A DNA stretch of 9,589 nt from Planctomycetota bacterium (GTDB lineage Bacteria > Planctomycetota > MHYJ01 > JACQXL01), in assembly GCA_016208805.1 (NCBI GenBank), contig JACQXL010000129.1, positions 1-9,589 of the forward strand, read 5' to 3'. Position numbers and translations under genes: made by a program. The stretch's first letter is position 1. Every line of letters begins with the position of its first letter. Below the pieces are notes generated by a model. That model saw only the letters and a program-made list of their open reading frames with translations. It searched no databases and was not told the origin of the DNA. This document shows positions 1-5,207 of the stretch, in pieces.

Positions 1-94
1 TTTAAATTTGCGGGGATAGTGGCACAATTATTGATACTCACAGTATTAATGTCCTAAAAGACTCACGCTGACTGTCATTCCCGTCCCGCTTGTC

Positions 95-114
95 ATTCCC
101 CCGTACGGGGGAAT
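95..114. repeat. Perfect 20-bp palindrome inside the MITE-like element
   Basis: ATTCCCCCGTACGGGGGAAT reads identically on both strands. It lies within words of the TCATTCCCG...CGGGAATCC type that recur in many bacterial intergenic repeats. It is probably an internal stem of the surrounding element and not a protein operator. Confidence 0.6.
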
Positions 115-181
115 CCAGCGGGATAAACTCCGGCGGGAATCCAGTCAGATAAAGGGTTCTCTGGATTCCTGACACGCCAGA

Positions 182-229
182 GGCGGATCTGTCCAGCCTA
201 CGGCGGATCTGTCCGCCACGGCGGATCTG
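182..229 (+). repeat. Three copies of GGCGGATCTG
   Basis: GGCGGATCTG occurs at 182-191, 202-211 and 220-229. Bases 202-217 form the small hairpin GGCGGATCTGTCCGCC, which matches 13 of 16 bases of the hairpin inside the ATPase gene at 5253-5268. This links the intergenic element to the intragenic palindromes. Confidence 0.65.
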
Positions 230-234
230 CCGAA

Positions 235-270
235 GGCATGACCTATGGCATGACCTTCGGCATGACTTTC
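235..270 (+). repeat. Tandem 12-bp repeat, three units
   Basis: Three contiguous 12-bp units of the form GGCATGACYTWY occupy 235-246, 247-258 and 259-270, differing only near their ends. The unit length is a multiple of three, which keeps a minus-strand reading frame open across it, but that frame does not look like a real protein. Confidence 0.7.
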
Positions 271-336
271 GCAGGAATGACCCGATGGGTAGGACATTAA
301 CAATATGAGGCTCAATAATTGGATTATTACAATCAT

Positions 337-446
337 AATGACTAATGCCTAAATCCTAATGACGAATGAATTCCTAAATGACTTAATGACTAAACATTAG
401 GCATTTAAGTATTGAAGCATTCTTTAGTCATTAGACATTAGTCATT
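337..446. repeat. Word-repeat stem-loop (CTAATG/ATGAC family), copy 1
   Basis: Perfect 11-bp arms AATGACTAATG (337-347) and CATTAGTCATT (436-446) enclose a region made of repeated CTAATG, ATGAC and CCTAAA words. These can pair across a centre near 395-400. The element ends 7 bases before the ygiQ start codon. A related copy lies at the other end of ygiQ (2107-2199). It is AT-rich, unlike the neighbouring genes. Confidence 0.7.
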
Positions 447-453
447 TGCGTAT

Positions 454-2109
454 ATGTTTCTACCGACCACCAAAGAAGAAGTCCTAAAGAGGGGCTGGGA
501 CAAACTGGATATCATTATCGTCACGGGCGATACGTATATTGACAGCCCCTACATCGGCGCGGCGGTGATTGGCCAACTGCTGGTCAAGAACAGGTACCGG
601 GTCGGTATCATCGCGCAGCCTGATATTAAAAGCGATACGGATATCACCAGGCTGGGCGAGCCGTTGCTATTCTGGGGCGTGACGGCCGGGTCGGTTGACT
701 CAATGGTGGCCAATTACACGCCGAGCAAGAAGTTCCGTAAGGAAGACGATTTCACTCCGGGCGGAGTAAATAACCGCCGGCCCGACCGCGCCGCCATCAC
801 CTATACAAACCTGATAAGGCGCTACTACAAAAACACCCAACCTATTGTCCTGGGCGGGATTGAGGCCAGCCTGCGCCGGGTTGCTCATTATGATTATTGG
901 GACAACGCTATCCGGCGCTCAATCCTGTTCGATGCCAAGGCCGATATCCTGATATACGGCATGGCCGAAAAGGCAACGCTCCATCTGGCCGATGCGTTAA
1001 AGAATAATGTGGATTACAAGGATATCAGGGGCATCTGCTATATCGCGCCGGAGCCTAAAGCCGAATTCATAGTACTGCCCTCTTATGAGGAAACCAAACA
1101 GGACAAACTCAAGTTTATAGAAATGTTCACCACCTTCTACGACAATAACGACCCGATTACTGCCAAAGGCCTGTGCCAGAAACAGGACACCAGATACCTG
1201 ATACAAAACCCGCCTTCGTCCCTCCTTGGGGGACTTCGGCGGGCAAGCCCGCCAGCCCAGCACATAATCAGCCAAGAGTTAGACGAAATTTATGAACTTG
1301 ATTACGAGAACGATGTCCATCCATATTATAAGAAGATGGGCAAGCCCGCAGGCAGTCCCGTCACACCATGTCGGTATGACGTGGCACTTATGCGGGGCAA
1401 GGTCAGGGCGATGGATACGATAAAGTTCTCCATCACCAGCCACCGGGGTTGTTACGGCGAGTGCAACTTCTGCGCCATTGCCGTACACCAGGGCCGGACC
1501 GTGATTTCGCGCAGTCCGGAATCCATCATCCGCGAGGCCACCCGGATGACCCGCAACAAAGACTTTAACGGCCATATCCATGACGTGGGCGGCCCGACCG
1601 CCAATATGTACGCCATAGAATGCGACCGAAAACTCAAATCAGGCTTGTCCGCCAAAGTTTCAACGAAGGCGGGCGCCTGCAAGGACCAGCGCTGTCTCTA
1701 TCCGGAACCTTGCAAGGCGCTCAAGATAAACCACCGGCCGCAGACGGAATTGCTCCGGCAACTGCGCCGGATAAAAGGCATCAAGAAGGTATTCATCGGC
1801 TCAGGGCTGAGGCACGATATGGTCATCGCGGACGCCAAGCACGGGATTGAATATCTTGAGGAACTGGTCAACCACCATATCTCGGGCCAGTTAAAGATAG
1901 CGCCGGAACATACCGAACCGAAGGTGCTGGAGATGATGGCCAAACCGGGAGTAGCATCACTCAATAGGTTCAGGGAGGAATTTACCAAACTCAATAAGCA
2001 ATCAGGCAAACAGCAGTTCCTGACCTATTATCTAATAGCGGCGCATCCGGGTTGTGATGACCGTGATATGCTCCGGCTCAATGACTTCGTCAGGCAGGAA
2101 CTCAACTAA
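454..2109 (+). CDS. ygiQ: YgiQ family radical SAM protein, C-terminally truncated
   Basis: This is a YgiQ/UPF0313-type radical SAM enzyme, a family whose substrate is not firmly established. The cluster-binding motif is C333-x3-C337-x2-C340 (RGCYGECNFCAI). Family landmarks are VTGDTYIDSPYIG near the N-terminus, GIIAQPD, GGIEASLRR and AHYDYW in the middle, then GGPTANMY, LKIAPEHTE and AAHPGCDD. The N-terminal region precedes the radical SAM core, as usual. The start MFLPTTKEEV fits the family, but no Shine-Dalgarno is visible because a stem-loop ends 7 bases upstream. At 551 residues it is shorter than E. coli-like members (about 700). It stops just after the HPG motif, where a repeat begins and supplies the TAA. 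Three stretches (about residues 253-265, 298-316 and 397-407) look like in-frame repeat insertions. Family assignment is secure; whether the protein is active is uncertain. Confidence 0.93.
   Translation: MFLPTTKEEVLKRGWDKLDIIIVTGDTYIDSPYIGAAVIGQLLVKNRYRVGIIAQPDIKSDTDITRLGEPLLFWGVTAGSVDSMVANYTPSKKFRKEDDFTPGGVNNRRPDRAAITYTNLIRRYYKNTQPIVLGGIEASLRRVAHYDYWDNAIRRSILFDAKADILIYGMAEKATLHLADALKNNVDYKDIRGICYIAPEPKAEFIVLPSYEETKQDKLKFIEMFTTFYDNNDPITAKGLCQKQDTRYLIQNPPSSLLGGLRRASPPAQHIISQELDEIYELDYENDVHPYYKKMGKPAGSPVTPCRYDVALMRGKVRAMDTIKFSITSHRGCYGECNFCAIAVHQGRTVISRSPESIIREATRMTRNKDFNGHIHDVGGPTANMYAIECDRKLKSGLSAKVSTKAGACKDQRCLYPEPCKALKINHRPQTELLRQLRRIKGIKKVFIGSGLRHDMVIADAKHGIEYLEELVNHHISGQLKIAPEHTEPKVLEMMAKPGVASLNRFREEFTKLNKQSGKQQFLTYYLIAAHPGCDDRDMLRLNDFVRQELN
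1209..1253. repeat. In-frame palindromic insertion in ygiQ, no. 1
   Basis: The stretch contains a perfect hairpin GGCGGGCAAGCCCGCC (1238-1253) and an outer pairing of CCCGCC (1209-1214) with GGCGGG (1238-1243). CCCGCC also occurs directly at 1209-1214 and 1248-1253. Removing the 39 bases 1209-1247 leaves the frame intact and gives NPPAQHIISQELDEIY, which by recalled family sequences is the normal length for this segment. Its reverse strand resembles the elements at 1642-1673 and 5253-5288. Confidence 0.7.
1338..1401. repeat. In-frame palindromic insertion in ygiQ, no. 2
   Basis: A 7-bp direct repeat GGGCAAG stands at 1338-1344 and 1395-1401, exactly 57 bases apart. Between the copies lie paired arms CCCGCA (1345-1350) and TGCGGG (1391-1396) and an inner stem CCATGTC (1366-1372) with GACGTGG (1378-1384). 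Removing one period deletes 19 codons and gives HPYYKKMGKVRAMDTIKF, close to the usual family spacing before the radical SAM cysteines. Its sequence differs from insertion 1. Confidence 0.6.
1642..1673 (+). repeat. In-frame palindromic insertion in ygiQ, no. 3
   Basis: The 30 bases 1644-1673 begin CTTGTCCGCC and end GGCGGG. They match the ATPase insertion (5259-5288) at 24 of 30 positions by eye. They encode about ten extra residues (around GLSAKVSTKAG) between two conserved cysteines. Without them the protein reads ECDRKLKSGACKDQRC, the spacing I recall for E. coli YgiQ. Confidence 0.65.
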
Positions 2110-2199
2110 TGACGAAAGAATTCCTAATGACAAATGTTCTAATTAGTCATTTAGGTATTAGAAGATTCTTTCGACATTCGTCATTAGACATTAGTCATT
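2107..2199. repeat. Word-repeat stem-loop (CTAATG/ATGAC family), copy 2
   Basis: AATGACGAAAGAATTCC at the left pairs imperfectly with a right arm that includes GATTCTTTCGACATT and CGTCATT. The sequence aligns well with copy 1 at 337-446, sharing CTAATGACGAA-GAATTCCTAA and ending CATTAGACATTAGTCATT. Its first bases supply the TAA stop of ygiQ. It fills the gap between the convergent ygiQ and pepC genes and could act as a hairpin terminator for both, although no T-tract was recognised. Confidence 0.7.
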
Positions 2200-2203
2200 C
2201 TGG

Positions 2204-3601
2204 TCAATGCATCACGGCCAGCGAGCCCATCGGGTCCCAGGGCTTTAATACCACCGGTTTCTGTTTGAGTATCTGCCGGTATTTGGACGGCAGTGATTTG
2301 ATAGGCACGACCACCTGATATAGATACTCGTCAAACCACTCGTCGGTCATGACGAAGAAGCCCTTTTCACCGACCTTATCGCTCCAGGAGTTCTCCACCT
2401 TCCATTTGGTCGGCTTGCGGAGCCGCAGTCCCGCCTGGGCGGGAACCGTAGCGTCGGGGTTGTTGACCAGATTAACGCCGAGCAGGACCATGGCGTGGGT
2501 CATCAGGCTGTCGCCGTAATCCACCCGCTGCGCCTTGTTCATCCCGAACTCGGTGCCGAGCAGTTTATCGTATTCAAACATCCGGGTATGCATAATGCCG
2601 CCGTCCCGGAATAGCCCCTTGCCGACATCGCAGCCAAACCAGACCGGCTCGCCCCTGCGGATGGTATCCACGGCCGCCTGCTTGAGCGTCTTGATATCTA
2701 TATTGAGATAGCGGACAATCTGGCCGCCGACCACATTGCCCAAGCACTGGACCGTATACATCTTATTATACGGCTTATCCTTGGTCGGGCAGTTAATCAG
2801 GCTGACCATCCCATCCAGTTCAATGTTGACGTATTTCTTATAGAACGCCTGGGGCGTCATCGGCTTGGGCTCGCGGTGGAACTTGGCCTTCTTATCGCGG
2901 TACTGCCAGAGGAACTGTTTGGGCGGTTCGCCGAAATAGATGACCAGCAGTTTATAGATTTCGGACATCATCTCTTCCTTGCGGGTACGCAGTTGCGAGG
3001 CGCGTGCGCCCTTGCGGTGCATCTCGCGCAGAATCATAGCATCCTCGCGCAGTTTGAGCGTGACCAGGTAATTGACATGCCCCGAATTACTGCTGTTAAA
3101 GGTCTCGGGCATGACCGACTTGGGCACGGCGCCGTAGCGGCGGATGAGGTTGGCAAACATATCCCACTGCCCGCCGTCTCCGAGCGGCCCGGCCAACAGC
3201 CACATGACTATCCGGCTCTGGATATCCTCTCCAATGTTCTCAATGATATTCTCCATGAAATAGTTGGACTTCTCCAGTTTATCCCAGAAGAAGGTATAGC
3301 TCTGCGAGAGTTCGAAATTGGCCAGGTTCATCTTCTTCATCGCCCGGATGCGCATGGTGTTCAGCCCGGCGAACATCCAGCACCGGCCGCTGGCCATCTG
3401 GCTGGTGGCGTCGCCGGTCTTGACCATATCGGAGAATGTAAAATCTGTCCGTGCCAGCACCTCGCGGTTCATGGCCACCTCCGGGATGGCCGTCCGGCTG
3501 ACCGCGTTCAGGGCCACCCGGTTGGCCGGGTTAGACCGGAACCTGGCCTCGTATTTGCTGAGCAACCCGTCGGTTAATGCACCGTCAACTGTCTTCATCA
3601 T
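2204..3601 (-). CDS. pepC: C1B cysteine aminopeptidase (PepC / bleomycin hydrolase family)
   Basis: This papain-fold cysteine aminopeptidase would trim peptides in the cytoplasm; family members usually form self-compartmentalised hexamers. The catalytic triad is visible: C74 in SGRCWMFAGLNTMR with oxyanion Q68 just before it, H369 in LMTHAMVLLGVN, and N404 in KVENSWSDKVGEKGFFV. The residue after the NSW motif is Ser where Gly is common. From ATG 3601 the protein has 465 residues, close to the family norm. An upstream in-frame ATG at 3670 would add 23 residues encoded by a repeat arm and has no better ribosome site, so I chose 3601, which has AAGGAG 11 bases upstream. Residues 382-395 appear to be an in-frame palindromic insertion. 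The gene is convergent with ygiQ and divergent from the K+ channel gene, so probably monocistronic. There is no signal peptide. Confidence 0.93.
   Translation of the reverse strand: MMKTVDGALTDGLLSKYEARFRSNPANRVALNAVSRTAIPEVAMNREVLARTDFTFSDMVKTGDATSQMASGRCWMFAGLNTMRIRAMKKMNLANFELSQSYTFFWDKLEKSNYFMENIIENIGEDIQSRIVMWLLAGPLGDGGQWDMFANLIRRYGAVPKSVMPETFNSSNSGHVNYLVTLKLREDAMILREMHRKGARASQLRTRKEEMMSEIYKLLVIYFGEPPKQFLWQYRDKKAKFHREPKPMTPQAFYKKYVNIELDGMVSLINCPTKDKPYNKMYTVQCLGNVVGGQIVRYLNIDIKTLKQAAVDTIRRGEPVWFGCDVGKGLFRDGGIMHTRMFEYDKLLGTEFGMNKAQRVDYGDSLMTHAMVLLGVNLVNNPDATVPAQAGLRLRKPTKWKVENSWSDKVGEKGFFVMTDEWFDEYLYQVVVPIKSLPSKYRQILKQKPVVLKPWDPMGSLAVMH
2417..2458. repeat. In-frame palindromic insertion in pepC
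   Basis: Two hairpins lie side by side: TCCCGCC (2429-2435) with GGCGGGA (2438-2444), and TGCGG (2416-2420) with CCGCA (2423-2427). On the coding strand the stretch encodes about 14 residues (PDATVPAQAGLRLR) between GVNLVNN and KPTKWKVENSW, where recalled PepC sequences run directly from GVNLVDG to KPTKW. The module (TCCCG...CGGGACT plus a second mini-hairpin) resembles the one at 6731-6759. Confidence 0.55.
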
Positions 3602-3612
3602 ATTATTACTTA

Positions 3613-3618
3613 CTCCTT
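3613..3618 (-). promoter_or_regulatory. Shine-Dalgarno site of pepC
   Basis: AAGGAG on the minus strand lies 11 bases before ATG 3601, followed by a second ATG at 3598 (14 bases away). It decides the start in favour of MMKTVDG over the longer frame beginning at 3670. Confidence 0.6.
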
Positions 3619-3621
3619 TTA

Positions 3622-3700
3622 TATCCCCTCTATTAAGAAGGGGAAGGGGGTGTGTAACAATCTCCGACACACCCCTAAATCCCCTCTTGTTAGAGGGGAC
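3622..3700. repeat. Intergenic inverted repeat (ACACACCCC...TAGAGGGGA)
   Basis: Arms at about 3622-3655 and 3667-3700 are imperfect inverted copies around an 11-base centre. Each reads outward ACACACCCC, CCCCT and TAGAGGGGA, with small gaps. It lies just upstream of the pepC ribosome site and would fall in the pepC leader if transcription starts near 3750. Confidence 0.7.
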
Positions 3701-3730
3701 TTATTAGGAATATTAACATATTTGCTTCAC

Positions 3731-3758
3731 TTATCCACTATTTATGTAATATTATAAT
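3731..3758 (+). promoter_or_regulatory. Possible promoter of the K+ channel gene
   Basis: A perfect TATAAT (3753-3758) lies 32 bases before the ATG. At 16-bp spacing the upstream hexamer is TTATCC (3731-3736), a poor -35. The palindrome ATTATAAT (3751-3758) also places TATAAT on the minus strand, so it might serve pepC too. Confidence 0.3.
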
Positions 3759-3783
3759 CAGTTTCATCCGTTTAATCAGTTTA
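3757..3783 (+). repeat. Tandem 9-bp repeat, three units
   Basis: ATCAGTTTC, ATCCGTTTA and ATCAGTTTA follow one another without spacing, ending 7 bases before the channel start codon. They occupy the place where a Shine-Dalgarno would be expected, and none is seen. Confidence 0.65.
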
Positions 3784-3790
3784 CTTAATT

Positions 3791-4795
3791 ATGAATATCA
3801 AGCGAAGAATTGTCATCGGCCTGGTGTTATTGTTCCTGGTCCTGGCCATCGGCACGACCGGCTACTGGATAATCGGCGGCGACCTGCTCAACGCGGTCTA
3901 TATGACGGTGATAACCGCGGCCACGGTCGGCTACGGCGAGGTGGTTGATATATCAAACCCGACCGCCAAGGTGTTCACCATCGTCTTCATTATCATTTCA
4001 CTCATGGCCATCGCGGTGGTCACATCGTTGATTGCCGCGTCAATACTGGAAATAGAGTTAAGCGGATATTTCAGGAGGCGTAAGATGATTAACCAAATCT
4101 CAAAACTATCCAACCACTACATCGTCTGCGGCGCCGGCGAGACCGGAGTCCACATCATCCAGGAGCTAAGCAAGACGCTCCATCCGTTCGTGGTCATAGA
4201 CCAGAACCAGGAGCGGCTGGACAAACTCATCGCCCATATCCCGGACCTGGTCTATATCAAGGGCGATGCGACCGACGACGATGTCCTGCTGGCCGGCGGC
4301 ATAGAACGCGCGTCCGGCGTGGTGGCCGCCCTGCCATCGGACAAGGACAACCTCTACATCACGGTCATGACCAAGCAGTATAACAGCAAGGCGCGGATAG
4401 TCTCGCTGGCCGTAGAGGACAAGGCGATTAATAAACTCAAGAACGCCGGAGCGGATGCGGTCGTTTCATCGGCCATCATCGGCGGCCTGCGCATCGTCTC
4501 GGAGATGACCCGGCCCTCGGCCGTCAAGTTCCTGGACACGATGATAAAGCAAACCACATCCACGGTGAGGATAGAGGAACTGACCATCGGGACCGGCTCG
4601 GCCGCGGCTGGTAAACCGTTATCGGGCGTGCCGTTCAAGGACAGGTTCAACCTGCTGGTCCTGGCGCTGATGTCCCAAGACGGCGAAAAGATTACCTATA
4701 ACCCGCTGGCCAACACGGCGCTGACGGCCGGGCTGGTCGTGATTGTCATGGGCGAGGTGGAGAATATAAAGAAGGCCAAGGAATTTATCGGCTGA
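3791..4795 (+). CDS. Two-TM potassium channel with RCK/TrkA domains (MthK-like)
   Basis: An inner-membrane K+-selective channel subunit, expected to work as a tetramer. TM1 is about residues 7-27, followed by a pore helix and the selectivity filter TVGYG (45-49), then TM2 about 58-85. After a basic linker (RRRK) comes a TrkA-N/RCK domain with a Rossmann fold: GAGETG (113-118), an acidic residue ending beta-2 (D136, FVVIDQN), and KGDATDDDVL (156-165). A TrkA-C type domain covers about 258-334 and ends in VVIVMGEVENIKKAKEF. At 334 residues the architecture matches MthK-type channels, gated by a ligand such as Ca2+ or a nucleotide bound at RCK; the ligand cannot be read here. No ribosome site is evident. 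It is divergent from pepC, with no same-strand partner except the small remnant downstream. Confidence 0.93.
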   Translation: MNIKRRIVIGLVLLFLVLAIGTTGYWIIGGDLLNAVYMTVITAATVGYGEVVDISNPTAKVFTIVFIIISLMAIAVVTSLIAASILEIELSGYFRRRKMINQISKLSNHYIVCGAGETGVHIIQELSKTLHPFVVIDQNQERLDKLIAHIPDLVYIKGDATDDDVLLAGGIERASGVVAALPSDKDNLYITVMTKQYNSKARIVSLAVEDKAINKLKNAGADAVVSSAIIGGLRIVSEMTRPSAVKFLDTMIKQTTSTVRIEELTIGTGSAAAGKPLSGVPFKDRFNLLVLALMSQDGEKITYNPLANTALTAGLVVIVMGEVENIKKAKEFIG

Positions 4796-4843
4796 TAACC
4801 CCGGTATAGAAATGTAACGCGTATGGTGCCCCAGAAATTAGTT

Positions 4844-5005
4844 ATGAAAAAAATATTTATCTTTTCAATTATAGTATTATTCGTCGGATTAATAGTTGTA
4901 TGGATAATAACCATAACTAGGGAAGATGATTCCTATTGGGTGAATAAAGGATTGGCTTTATCTCATTCTCATCAATACGAAGAAGCGCTTAAAGCATTTG
5001 ATTAG
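4844..5005 (+). CDS. Truncated membrane-anchored TPR protein remnant
   Basis: A 53-residue frame: MKKIFIFS followed by a single hydrophobic segment (about residues 3-24, ending VVWIITI), a short polar stretch, and WVNKGLALSHSHQYEEALKAFD, which fits the first helix pair of a tetratricopeptide repeat. It stops there, whereas TPR proteins carry several repeats. It is AT-rich against the GC-rich genes on both sides. An ATG at 4823 would add seven residues. Neither start has a clear ribosome site. I read it as the 5' remnant of a longer gene lost next to the repeat cluster at 5067-5191; a genuine small membrane protein is the alternative. Confidence 0.45.
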   Translation: MKKIFIFSIIVLFVGLIVVWIITITREDDSYWVNKGLALSHSHQYEEALKAFD

Positions 5006-5066
5006 CGGCTTTGTCGCCAATAACTAAACCTTGACTCTGGGACAGTGACAAGTTATTCTCACCTTA

Positions 5067-5191
5067 CCACGAAGACACAAAGGTGTCATTCTGAGCCGTA
5101 GGCGAAGAATCTCATTACTAACGAGACCCTTCGTCCGCCTGAGGTGGACTCAGGGTGACAATAGTCACTTTGTGTCTTGGTGTCTTAGTGG
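5067..5191. repeat. Nested intergenic palindrome
   Basis: Three nested arm pairs share one centre near 5118. The outer pair is AAGACACAAAG (5072-5082) with CTTTGTGTCTT (5168-5178). The middle pair is TGTCATTCTGAG (5084-5095) with CTCAGGGTGACA (5149-5160). The inner pair is CGAAGAATCTC (5103-5113) with GAGACCCTTCG (5123-5133). The words resemble two repeat types common in bacterial intergenic DNA, combined here as one inside the other. It ends just before the ATPase ribosome site and may shape that leader. Confidence 0.7.
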
Positions 5192-5194
5192 CAA

Positions 5195-5199
5195 AAGGA
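5195..5199 (+). promoter_or_regulatory. Shine-Dalgarno site of the P-type ATPase
   Basis: AAGGA lies 8 bases before ATG 5208. This favours 5208 over the in-frame GTG at 5172, whose first codons fall in the palindrome arm. Confidence 0.6.
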
Positions 5200-5207
5200 A
5201 TTCAATT

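Larger units (their letters stand above)
25..321. repeat. MITE-like element with 32-bp terminal inverted repeats
   Basis: Bases 25-56 and 290-321 are inverted copies of each other over 32 bases with 5 mismatches. Both arms begin CAATTATTGA and end TTAATGTCCTA when read inward. Between them lie further palindromes and short direct repeats, including TCATTCC/GGAATGA words, a perfect 20-bp palindrome and two small arrays. No transposase or convincing ORF lies inside and no target-site duplication is visible at the edges. It is best described as a non-autonomous palindromic element; mobility is inferred from structure only. Confidence 0.6.

Noticed and set aside
182..270. Short direct repeats considered as a CRISPR array
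   Set aside because: Units are 10-12 bp, spacers are absent or 8-10 bp and repeat-like, and there are no cas genes.
145..336. Minus-strand ORF with a hydrophobic N-terminus followed by His/Gly-rich repeats
   Set aside because: It lies wholly inside or at the edge of the repeat element, its periodicity comes from the 12-bp tandem units, and it has no recognisable domain.
2109..2318. Possible continuation of ygiQ or a small gene after its stop
   Set aside because: The frame is made of stem-loop sequence and then antisense pepC sequence, with no radical SAM family motifs.
2876..3577. 233-residue plus-strand ORF antisense to pepC
   Set aside because: Shadow of the GC-rich pepC coding strand; pepC has its full catalytic triad and family-length frame.
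3602..3670. Longer pepC start at 3670
   Set aside because: The extra 23 residues are encoded largely by an intergenic inverted-repeat arm, and a ribosome site fits the start at 3601.
5172..5207. GTG start at 5172 for the ATPase
   Set aside because: The extra codons fall in the palindrome arm and AAGGA is correctly spaced for ATG 5208.
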